Below, piece after piece: positions 1 through 7,109 of a stretch of 64,000 nucleotides of DNA. Position 1 is the first letter of the stretch. Each line of letters starts with the position of its first letter. The notes under the pieces were generated by a model. That model did no database searches. It saw only the letters and a program-made list of their open reading frames with translations, and had not been told where the DNA came from. This DNA is from Haloechinothrix halophila YIM 93223. GTDB taxonomy: Bacteria > Actinomycetota > Actinomycetes > Mycobacteriales > Pseudonocardiaceae. The stretch is taken from contig NZ_KI632509.1 of NCBI RefSeq assembly GCF_000504245.1, positions 2,169,723-2,233,722 on the forward strand, given 5' to 3'. Made by a program: the position numbers and the translations under genes.

Positions 1-1092
1 GACAGCCCAGTGATGGCGCGGATGCGCGAGGCGGGGCTGGTGATGCTCGGTAAGAACACAACGCCTGAGCTTGGCTGGAAGGCCACGACGGACAGCAGGG
101 TCACCGGCATCACCCGGAACCCGTACGACACAAGCAAAACCGCGGGTGGTTCCAGCGGCGGCAGCGCGGCGGCCGTCGCGGCGGGCATGGGGGAGCTCTC
201 GGTTGGCACCGACGCGGGCGGTTCGGTGCGCATCCCCGGCTCGTTCTGCGGGGTGGTCGGATTCAAGCCGACGTACGGCCGGATTCCGCTGTACCCGGCG
301 AGCCCGTTCGGCGCGCTCGCGCACGCCGGGCCGATGGCGCGGTCGGTCGACGACATCGCACTGTTCATGGACATCCTCGCGATGCGGGACCACCGCGACC
401 CGACGGCGTTGGCACCGCTGACCGCCAGCTACCGCGAAGCAGTGCACCGCGACGTCCGCGGCCTGAACGTGGCCTACTCGGCTGACTTCGGCTACATCGA
501 CGTCGACCCGGAGATCGCGGACTTGACCTCGCGCACCGTGCACACGCTGCAGGAAGCCGGGCTGGTCATCGAGAACGCCGACCCTGGGTTCGACGACCCG
601 GCCGACACCTTCGAGCTCCTCTGGTACACGGGTGCGGCCAAGTGGCTGAACACGTTCCCCGAGGGCGCCGAGGAGAAGATCGACCGGGGGCTGGTCACCG
701 CGTGGCGGGAGGGCCTGACCTACTCGGCGATGGACTGGCTCGCGGCCGATCAGTCGCGCCGGGAGCTGGGCATCCTCATGGGCGAGTTCCACAACCGCTA
801 CGACGTGCTGATCACGCCGATGATGCCGATACGGCCGTTCGAGGCGGGCCACGATGTGCCGCCCGGCGGGCCGTACACCAAGTGGTGGGAGTGGACGCGG
901 TTCAGCTACCCGTTCAACCTCACCCAGCAGCCAGCGATCAGCGTGCCGATCGGATTCACCTCCGACGGACTGCCAGCAGGGCTGCAGATCGTCGGTCCCC
1001 GGCATTCGGACGACCTGGTGCTGGCCGTCGCACGGCTGGTGCAGGAGGTCCAGCCGTGGCGCATGGACATACCAGCGGGCGAGGCGCGCTGA
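1..1092 (+). CDS. Amidase signature family hydrolase (5' end outside the window)
   Basis: This reading frame is already open at base 1 and runs to a TGA at 1090-1092, so the N-terminus with the catalytic lysine lies upstream. The visible 363 codons carry the amidase signature: a Gly/Ser-rich GGSSGGS loop (residues 49-55 of the visible part, holding the cis-serine) and GTDAGGSVR, in which Ser75 should be the nucleophile of the Ser-cisSer-Lys triad. The family hydrolyses carboxamides, or, as GatA, supplies ammonia for tRNA amidation. No gatB or gatC neighbour is visible, so a stand-alone amidase is more likely. The substrate cannot be told from the sequence. The convergent gene downstream is an esterase. 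Confidence 0.9.
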   Translation, partial: DSPVMARMREAGLVMLGKNTTPELGWKATTDSRVTGITRNPYDTSKTAGGSSGGSAAAVAAGMGELSVGTDAGGSVRIPGSFCGVVGFKPTYGRIPLYPASPFGALAHAGPMARSVDDIALFMDILAMRDHRDPTALAPLTASYREAVHRDVRGLNVAYSADFGYIDVDPEIADLTSRTVHTLQEAGLVIENADPGFDDPADTFELLWYTGAAKWLNTFPEGAEEKIDRGLVTAWREGLTYSAMDWLAADQSRRELGILMGEFHNRYDVLITPMMPIRPFEAGHDVPPGGPYTKWWEWTRFSYPFNLTQQPAISVPIGFTSDGLPAGLQIVGPRHSDDLVLAVARLVQEVQPWRMDIPAGEAR

Positions 1093-1125
1093 GTCTGGCC
1101 GTCGGCCGGTGTGTGCGTGGCGGGG

Positions 1126-2202
1126 TCAGCCTTCGCCGGCCGTCCCAGCCGCTCCGGCCGTACCGCCGATGGTCTCCCGCGTGAACGCCGCGATCTGTCG
1201 CAGCGCCGCGCGCGTCTCAGGGGAGAAGTAGCCGAGCACGGGGAAGGCGTGCACCTGGCCGTGCCAGACCTGCAGCTTGCATGGCGCACCGGCACTCCAG
1301 AGCCGTTCGGCCATCAGCTCGGCGTCGCAGAGCAGTACCTCGGACTCGGCCGCCATGATCAGCGACGGTGGCATCCCGGTGAGGTCCTCGTTGACCGGCG
1401 ATACCGGCGGCTCGTGGTGTTCGGGGTCGCCGCGCCAGAAGTCGGTCAGATCGGCGAGCCGGTTCACCGGGATGTAGGTGTCGCGCCGCGAGTTGGCGTG
1501 CGCCATGCGGGCGGCGGAATCGATGTCGAACAGCGGGGACGTTGCCACGATGCCGCCAGGCAGCGGCAGCCCAGCCTCGCGGGCCCGCAGCGTCGTCGCG
1601 AAAGTCAGGTAGCCGCCAGCCGAGTCGCCGGCGAACACGATCTTCTCCGCGGGTACGCCGTCGTCAAGCAAATGCTGGTAAGCGGTGAGGCAGTCGGTGA
1701 CCGATCCGGGGATCGGCGTCTCGGGCAGCTGGCGGTAGGCCACCGACAGTGCGGGCAGCCGGGTGGCCGACGACAGCGCCGCGATGCCGCGCCGGTGGGT
1801 GTTGAGCCCGCAGAAGAAGAAGCCGCCGCCATGGAAGTACAGAATCGCCCCGTCGGTGTGTGGCTGCTCGGCGCGGCGCGCCCGCACCCACTCCGCCTCG
1901 AAGCCGTCGAAGGCTACCGGGGTGAGCGTGGTGTTGCGCGGCGCCGGCGCTCGCGCGGCGAGGCGGTCCAGGCGTTGCAGTGTGGCGATGCTGTTCGGGG
2001 ACAGCGTGCCGAACCGGAACACCGTGCGTCCTGCCGCCCACGACGCCGCGTACAGCGCTCGCGACCGGTAGCTCAGCCGTCCACGTCGCGATGGCCGCGG
2101 CCGTCGCGTGAGGCCGGTGTCGCCCGCTCGTCGGCCGAGGATGGACTCGGATCGATGTGGTCCGCTCAGCGCCGCCTTCAGCCACCAGAACCTCATGCCC
2201 AT
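1126..2202 (-). CDS. Alpha/beta hydrolase, hormone-sensitive-lipase (GDXG) family
   Basis: This 358-residue protein has the HSL-family oxyanion motif HGGGFFF at residues 124-130 and the nucleophile elbow GDSAGG at 192-197 (Ser194). Asp293 (in EVLLCDAEL) and His318 (in GQVHAF) complete a credible triad. Such enzymes hydrolyse short to medium acyl esters; the true substrate is unknown. The first 60 residues are Arg-rich and poorly conserved in appearance, so the start is uncertain: a second ATG lies two codons in, and no strong Shine-Dalgarno precedes either. It is convergent with the amidase. The regulator upstream faces the same way, about 100 bases away. Confidence 0.88.
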   Translation of the reverse strand: MGMRFWWLKAALSGPHRSESILGRRAGDTGLTRRPRPSRRGRLSYRSRALYAASWAAGRTVFRFGTLSPNSIATLQRLDRLAARAPAPRNTTLTPVAFDGFEAEWVRARRAEQPHTDGAILYFHGGGFFFCGLNTHRRGIAALSSATRLPALSVAYRQLPETPIPGSVTDCLTAYQHLLDDGVPAEKIVFAGDSAGGYLTFATTLRAREAGLPLPGGIVATSPLFDIDSAARMAHANSRRDTYIPVNRLADLTDFWRGDPEHHEPPVSPVNEDLTGMPPSLIMAAESEVLLCDAELMAERLWSAGAPCKLQVWHGQVHAFPVLGYFSPETRAALRQIAAFTRETIGGTAGAAGTAGEG

Positions 2203-2305
2203 CGCCGTCCCTTCAGTCTGCCGCCATTCTCATCCTCAGCGTATCGAAATACTGTCGGTATTCGAAGCGGGTAGGTCGCATCCCGTAGCGCCGGACCGGG
2301 CCGGG

Positions 2306-3214
2306 TCAGAGTTCCGCGCGGAGGGTGGCGAGGAGATCGAGGCTCTTTTCCGGGGTCGCGGCTTGGACGGACAGGAGGTCGATGACCTTGAGGTATTGCT
2401 CGATGTCGTGTCGTTTGTCGAGATAGAGGGCGCTGGTGAGTTGTTCGAGATAGACGACGTCGGGCAGGTCGGTGTCTGGGAAGCGCAGGAGGCTGAACGG
2501 GCCGCCAGCCGCCGCGTGTCCGCCGACGGAGTTGGGGAGCACTTGCACCGTGACGTTGGGCAGTTCGGTTGACGCGACGAGGTGATCGATCTGGGCGCGC
2601 ATGACGTCCGTGCCGCCGATGGCTCGGCGCAGCGCCGCCTCGTCGATGATCGCCCACAGCATCGGCGGGTTGTCACCGGTAAGGATCCGCTGGCGGCCCA
2701 TTCGCAGATTGATCCGCCGGTCGATTCCGGACGGGGGCTCGTTCGCGTGGCCGAGGAGGGTTACCGCGCGGGCATAGTCGGCGGTCTGCAGGAGGCCGGG
2801 GATGAACTGGTTCTCGTAGTTTCGGATGACGCGAGCCGCTTGTTCGAGCCCGAGATAGGTCTCGAACCACGACGGCAGCAGGTCGTTGTACTGATGCCAC
2901 CAGCCTGGTTCGTTGGCTTGGCGGGCCAGCGCCAGCAGTGCCTCGCACTGGTCGGGGTCGGTGACCTTGTAAAGGGTGAGCAGGTCACGCAGGTCGCGTT
3001 CCTTGAACCCGACTTGGCCACGTTCAAGCCGACTGATCTTGGCGTGGGAGGCGCGGATCGCGTCGCCCGCGGCTTCCCTGCTGATCTTCTGCCGCTGTCG
3101 AAGCTGCCGGAGCTGGCCGCCGAGTGTGATCCGCAACACTGTGGGTCCACCGCCAGATGGAGTAAGTGACAGCGGCTCATCGGCGGATCTACGGCCTTCT
3201 GGTGGGCTAATCAT
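2306..3214 (-). CDS. XRE-family regulator with DUF5753 domain
   Basis: This 302-residue regulator starts at an ATG preceded by GAGGAG with 6-base spacing. That start is preferred over the much longer open frame upstream. A helix-turn-helix of the Cro/C1 type lies at about residues 30-80 (LRQLRQRQKISREAAGDAIR, then SHAKISRLERG). The rest matches the DUF5753 type found in Streptomyces WhiJ/AbaA-like regulators, including the motif ENQFIPGLLQTADYAR. In actinobacteria these proteins are paired with a small DUF397 protein, which here lies 70 bases upstream on the same strand. They usually control development or secondary metabolism; the target here is unknown. Confidence 0.92.
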   Translation of the reverse strand: MISPPEGRRSADEPLSLTPSGGGPTVLRITLGGQLRQLRQRQKISREAAGDAIRASHAKISRLERGQVGFKERDLRDLLTLYKVTDPDQCEALLALARQANEPGWWHQYNDLLPSWFETYLGLEQAARVIRNYENQFIPGLLQTADYARAVTLLGHANEPPSGIDRRINLRMGRQRILTGDNPPMLWAIIDEAALRRAIGGTDVMRAQIDHLVASTELPNVTVQVLPNSVGGHAAAGGPFSLLRFPDTDLPDVVYLEQLTSALYLDKRHDIEQYLKVIDLLSVQAATPEKSLDLLATLRAEL

Positions 3215-3284
3215 GTGCGCTCCTCGGCGGAAAAGCCCTAGTGTGCCATAAAGGACACGTGATGGCGCAATTGTCAGCGGGGGC

Positions 3285-3527
3285 TCACGATGTGCCGACG
3301 AGGTCGTCCCAGTCGCCCTGCTTCGCGCTCGCGATGAACGCGCCGATCTCGGCGCGGCTATAGACCAGCACAGCACCCTGGGGGTCGCGCGAGTTACGGA
3401 GTGCGATCTCCCCGGTAGGTAACTGCGCCAGTTCCACGCAGTTCCCACTCGGATTGCTGCGCGCGCTCTTGCGCCAGACCAACCCAGGCCAGCGGGCGTG
3501 ATCAGCGTTGGCTCGGTCCGTCGCCAT
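3285..3527 (-). CDS. DUF397 domain protein
   Basis: This 80-residue protein has the family signature: W-x-KSARS near residue 20, then GNCVELAQL, then LRNSRDPQGAVL. DUF397 proteins are small partners or antagonists of XRE-DUF5753 regulators. It is the first gene of a two-gene unit with the XRE regulator, 70 bases apart. The more common order has the regulator first. The start ATG follows GAAAGG. Three 12-bp direct repeats lie about 50 bases upstream and are a plausible operator. Confidence 0.9.
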   Translation of the reverse strand: MATDRANADHARWPGLVWRKSARSNPSGNCVELAQLPTGEIALRNSRDPQGAVLVYSRAEIGAFIASAKQGDWDDLVGTS

Positions 3528-3574
3528 GGATGCTGCCTTTCGTGGCGTGCCCGCAGCGCTGGTCGCATCGGGCC

Positions 3575-3610
3575 GTTCTTACATCTGTTCTTGCGAACGT
3601 TCTTGCATCT
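3575..3610. repeat. Three tandem 12-bp iterons, probable operator
   Basis: Three contiguous 12-base units (3575-3586, 3587-3598, 3599-3610) follow the pattern GTTCTTGCATCT. Unit 1 differs at one base. Unit 2 ends in GAAC instead of ATCT, which creates a GAACGTTC palindrome with unit 3. They sit 48 bases upstream of the DUF397 start, in the divergent region facing the GGDEF gene. The position suggests an autoregulatory site for the XRE regulator; this is inferred. Confidence 0.6.
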
Positions 3611-3768
3611 GCAAGGTACTTTCGGCACAGTAGCAGCGGATGGACAACCTGCAGGCGCGGGGCGATCCGGGGGAGGCAAGCGATGAGCGACGTGCTGGGC
3701 CACCGGGTTGCCCTTGCTGCCGCGTCGGGGCGCCACTGGGCACGTATCGGTGGGGGGTGCGGGCTCCG

Positions 3769-4572
3769 ATGAGTTTTCTGACCATGGCCGTGGCGCTCGG
3801 AGTGACCGGCGTTCTCGCGTTCTGGCTGATGCTCGCGATACGGCGTGTCCGCGCGTTGGAACGACGAGTGCGGGTCGCCGAGCGCGCCGCGCGAACCGAT
3901 TGCCTGACCGGGCTCGCCAACCGGGAGGGCCTCCGGTGCGCGATCGAAGAGCTGCGCGCTACCTCGGGCCGCGGTGAGCACGTCGCGGCGATCGCGCTCG
4001 ACGTCGATGGGTTGAAACAGATCAACGACCACTTCGGTCATCCGGTCGGCGACGAGGTGTTGGTGCAGATCGCCCACCGCATTACCGGAGTGCGGGCTCG
4101 CACCACGTGCATCGCCCGCGTCGGTGGTGACGAGTTCGTCGTCCTACTCGACAGCTATCCCCACGCCGCGAAGGCAGGCCGCTACGCACGATGGCTCGCG
4201 GACGAGTTGAATGCGAGCATCGGCGCGATCCGCATCGCCGACGACCGGCATATCACCATCACCGCGAGCGTCGGGGTCGCCATCCAACCCGCTCACGGCC
4301 TCGATGAGCTGCTCGCCGAGGCCGATCGAGCGATGTATCGCACGAAGACCGCGGCCACGCACTCCCACCACGCCTCAGTCCGTTCCCGACTCACTGGGGC
4401 ACCACGTCATCGACTGTCCGATTCAACCGAGCCAGCGCATCGCGAAATCGCGCTGGCCACGACCGAGGAGAGAGCCGACCATGCGCAGCCCCGCGCCCAC
4501 CGCGGAATCACCAGCACGCTGTCGCCGCCAACAGTGCCAACGCGACCCGATCGGCCGAGGTTTGTGTCTTGA
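3769..4572 (+). CDS. GGDEF-domain protein, probable diguanylate cyclase
   Basis: This 267-residue protein has one N-terminal membrane segment (residues about 4-25, rich in V, L and W), a short linker and one GGDEF domain from DCLTGLANREG to AMYRTK. The active-site loop is an intact GGDEF (RVGGDEFVVLL), so c-di-GMP synthesis from two GTP is expected at the inner face of the membrane. The RxxD inhibitory site five residues before GGDEF is absent, so product inhibition through that site is unlikely. No EAL domain or PAS sensor is present. The start is the ATG at 3769, after a G-rich stretch. The last 60 residues are low-complexity and overlap the next gene. Confidence 0.85.
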   Translation: MSFLTMAVALGVTGVLAFWLMLAIRRVRALERRVRVAERAARTDCLTGLANREGLRCAIEELRATSGRGEHVAAIALDVDGLKQINDHFGHPVGDEVLVQIAHRITGVRARTTCIARVGGDEFVVLLDSYPHAAKAGRYARWLADELNASIGAIRIADDRHITITASVGVAIQPAHGLDELLAEADRAMYRTKTAATHSHHASVRSRLTGAPRHRLSDSTEPAHREIALATTEERADHAQPRAHRGITSTLSPPTVPTRPDRPRFVS

Positions 4573-4684
4573 ACACTACGGCCGCTGGCAGCTCGGACAT
4601 GATCCGCTCGAGCTGCCCGGCGACTCGGCTCCCGCGCCGCGAAGCTCGGTCTGGACGCCCGCGAATATCTCCCGTCAGCCATGA
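4481..4684 (+). CDS. Small Cys/His (zinc-finger-like) protein overlapping the GGDEF gene
   Basis: This 67-residue frame starts at an ATG preceded by GAGGAGAG at good spacing and overlaps the last 92 bases of the GGDEF gene in another frame. Its core has the pattern C-x4-C-x(9)-C-x2-H-Y-x-R-W (CRRQQC, then RGLCLEHYGRW). That pattern is seen in many small actinobacterial and phage proteins and looks like a single zinc knuckle. The function is unknown. The strong ribosome site and the ordered Cys/His motif argue for a real gene rather than a shadow frame, although the overlap is long. Confidence 0.55.
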   Translation: MRSPAPTAESPARCRRQQCQRDPIGRGLCLEHYGRWQLGHDPLELPGDSAPAPRSSVWTPANISRQP

Positions 4685-4768
4685 CGGGTGGGTTCCTCGC
4701 ATCGCTCCGATGCCGCTATGGTCACACGAAAACCGCACCGGCGGACCTGGTGGCGAACGAAGGGCGCG

Positions 4769-5632
4769 ATGACAACTAACGAGCACTCTGCCGAGATCGA
4801 TGTCCAGCTGGACAAGCCCACCTCAGCACGAGCCTATGGCTGGATGCTGGGCGGCAAGGACAACTACGAGGTTGACCGGAACAGCATCCTGACCGTGGTG
4901 CAGGAATTCCCTGGCTGCGTCGATATCGCTCGACAGAACCGCCAGTTCCTGTACCGCGCCGTGCGGTACCTGGTCCGCGACGTCGGCATTACCCAGTTCA
5001 TCGACATGGGCTGTGGGTTGCCCACCGACAACAACGTCCACGAGGTCGCACAGCGGTGCGATCCCGACGCCCGCGTCGTCTACGTCGACATCGATCCCAT
5101 CGTGCTGGCTCATGGCAGGGCGCTGCTGGCCAACAACGCCGCCACCGCGGTCATCACGGCCGACATGCGCGAGCCGGAGGCGATTCTCGAACATCAAGAC
5201 ACTCGTCGGCTCATCGACTTCAGCGAGCCGGTCGCCGTGTTGTTCCTGTCGGTCGGCCACCACCTCCAGGACACCGATCCGGGAGCCCCCCGCCACGCGT
5301 TGCGTCACATCATCGATGAGGTGGCCGTGCCTGGCAGTCACCTCGCCGCATCCCAAGTTGTCATCGATGACCCCGTCCGGGGCGCTCGCATGTCGGACAA
5401 GCTCAATGGGCTAGGCGTGCCCTGGCAAACCCGCACTCCGGCCGAGTTCGGCGCCCTGTTCGATGGTCTACAGCCCGTCGAACCAGGACTCGTCAACCTC
5501 AAAGACTGGCGCCCTGACCCCACCCAGCCGCCACTCGAGCCGGTTCCTACCGAGCTCCATCGCTACGTCGGAATCACCAATACCAACACCGAGGTCTACG
5601 AATACGGTGGTGTCCTCCGGAAAGAGGCGTAA
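4769..5632 (+). CDS. SAM-dependent methyltransferase, PF04672 (DUF574) type
   Basis: This 287-residue protein has the actinobacterial PF04672 layout: N-terminal PTSARAYGWMLGGKDNYEVD, a Rossmann motif I with FIDMGCGLPT, motif II VVYVDIDPIVL, then FLSVGHHLQD. These enzymes bind S-adenosylmethionine; their substrates are mostly unknown. The start ATG at 4769 follows AAGGG. Genes of this family are often close to XRE-DUF397 pairs, as here. It ends 32 bases before the convergent WS/DGAT gene. Confidence 0.88.
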   Translation: MTTNEHSAEIDVQLDKPTSARAYGWMLGGKDNYEVDRNSILTVVQEFPGCVDIARQNRQFLYRAVRYLVRDVGITQFIDMGCGLPTDNNVHEVAQRCDPDARVVYVDIDPIVLAHGRALLANNAATAVITADMREPEAILEHQDTRRLIDFSEPVAVLFLSVGHHLQDTDPGAPRHALRHIIDEVAVPGSHLAASQVVIDDPVRGARMSDKLNGLGVPWQTRTPAEFGALFDGLQPVEPGLVNLKDWRPDPTQPPLEPVPTELHRYVGITNTNTEVYEYGGVLRKEA

Positions 5633-5663
5633 CTCCCCACGCGTACGGCACTGAGATACACCG

Positions 5664-7031
5664 CTAGCGCGCCCCTGCCGCGGTGGCCAGTTCGGACATC
5701 GCGGTGTCCAGGTGCAGCAGCATCCGCTGCAGGTGCGGCACGCTGTTGCGGCAGCCGGTGATGCCGAAGTCCAGCATGTCGTTGTTACTGGTCAGCGTGA
5801 TGTTCACCGCTTGGCCGTCGAGACAGATCGAGGCAGGGTAGACGCCGTCGAGCCTGGCGCCGTTGAAGTACGTCGGCCCCTTCGGCCCCGGCACGTTGGA
5901 AATCACCAGGTTGAACGCGGGCCGGGTGTGGTCGGCGACGCCGGGGATGGGCGACAGGCCGAGGGGCGAGACGTTCAGTGCCGACAGCAGCATGACCTGG
6001 ATCGGGGTTAGTCCGGCGAACAACTTCTTACCGCTGCTCATCGACGCCGCGATCCGCGCGAGCCTGCGCGCGGGGTCTTGCTCGTTCGTGGCGAGATCGC
6101 AGAGGATCGCGCCGATCGCGTTGCCGCCCTCCTCGGCTGATTCGCTGCTGCGCAACGACACCGGCACCATGGCGGTGAGCGGCGCGTCAGGCAGTGAGCG
6201 ATGTTCGATCAGATAGTCCCGCAGCGCGCCGGAACATGTCGCGAGCACGACGTCGTTGACCGTGGTGCCGGTGGCTTTGCTGATGCGACGGAACGACTCG
6301 ATCGGCCACGACTGCGCCGCGAACCGCCGCGCGCCACCGATGGAGACATTGAACATCGTGCGCGGCGCCTGCATCGGCAGCGGTACCGAGTGCTCCCTGG
6401 CGGCTTCGGTCAACGCCCTGACCGCCGTCGGCCCGAACCCGGCGAAGTCGCTGGCGAGGCCGGTGATTCGCTGCAGCAGCGAGCCGCCGCTGGCGGACTT
6501 CGTGCGTTTCTTGCCCGGCTGCAGCTCCCATGGCGCGCGCACGTCTCGCGCGGACGGGTCGTCGGTGAGCGCGTTCTGCATCAGCCGCAGTGCGGACACC
6601 CCGTCGAGCAAGGCGTGGTGCACCTTGGTGTAGATCGCGAATCTATTGTCCGAGAGCCCCTCGACGAAGTGCGTTTCCCAGAGCGGCCGGTGCCGATCGA
6701 GCAACGTGCCGTGCCAGCGAGACGTGAGTTCCAGTAGTTCCCTGATCCTGCCAGGGGTGGGCAGCGCGGAACGCCGCACGTGGTACGAGAGGTCAAGGGC
6801 GGTGTCCTCGGACCAGAATGTCTGCCCGAGCGTGTTGACCGGGCTCATGGGCCGCTTCTGGAACAGCGGGGCGACCTCCGCGCGTTCGATCAGATCGCGG
6901 TAGATCGACTCGATGTAGTCGTCGCCTGCGCCGTCTGGCTTTGTGAACAGTTGCAGCCCGCCGACGTGCATTGGGTGCTCTCGCGATTCCATAAGCAGGA
7001 ACATCGAGTCGGTAACCGGCATCAGTTGCAT
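5664..7031 (-). CDS. Wax ester synthase / diacylglycerol O-acyltransferase (WS/DGAT)
   Basis: This 455-residue protein carries the catalytic HHALLDG (residues 138-144; family consensus HHxxxDG) and the PLWE motif at 116-119, both hallmarks of WS/DGAT enzymes. They move an acyl group from acyl-CoA to a fatty alcohol or diacylglycerol, making storage lipid, usually at the inner membrane or lipid-droplet surface. The length is typical of the mycobacterial Tgs family. In mycobacteria one member (Tgs1) belongs to the Dos regulon. No Dos-like box was seen upstream of this gene. Confidence 0.93.
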   Translation of the reverse strand: MQLMPVTDSMFLLMESREHPMHVGGLQLFTKPDGAGDDYIESIYRDLIERAEVAPLFQKRPMSPVNTLGQTFWSEDTALDLSYHVRRSALPTPGRIRELLELTSRWHGTLLDRHRPLWETHFVEGLSDNRFAIYTKVHHALLDGVSALRLMQNALTDDPSARDVRAPWELQPGKKRTKSASGGSLLQRITGLASDFAGFGPTAVRALTEAAREHSVPLPMQAPRTMFNVSIGGARRFAAQSWPIESFRRISKATGTTVNDVVLATCSGALRDYLIEHRSLPDAPLTAMVPVSLRSSESAEEGGNAIGAILCDLATNEQDPARRLARIAASMSSGKKLFAGLTPIQVMLLSALNVSPLGLSPIPGVADHTRPAFNLVISNVPGPKGPTYFNGARLDGVYPASICLDGQAVNITLTSNNDMLDFGITGCRNSVPHLQRMLLHLDTAMSELATAAGAR

Positions 7032-7109
7032 GGGCGAACCGCCTTGTGTCGGGGACTGGGTGCGGGGCGTGCGGCCACAATCCTACTGTTCGCGCGCGAC
7101 TGCGTTGCG

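Noticed and set aside
2306-3736. Longer version of the XRE regulator (476 residues)
   Set aside because: The extension overlaps the DUF397 gene, whereas the ATG at 3214 has an ideal GAGGAG site and gives the normal family length.
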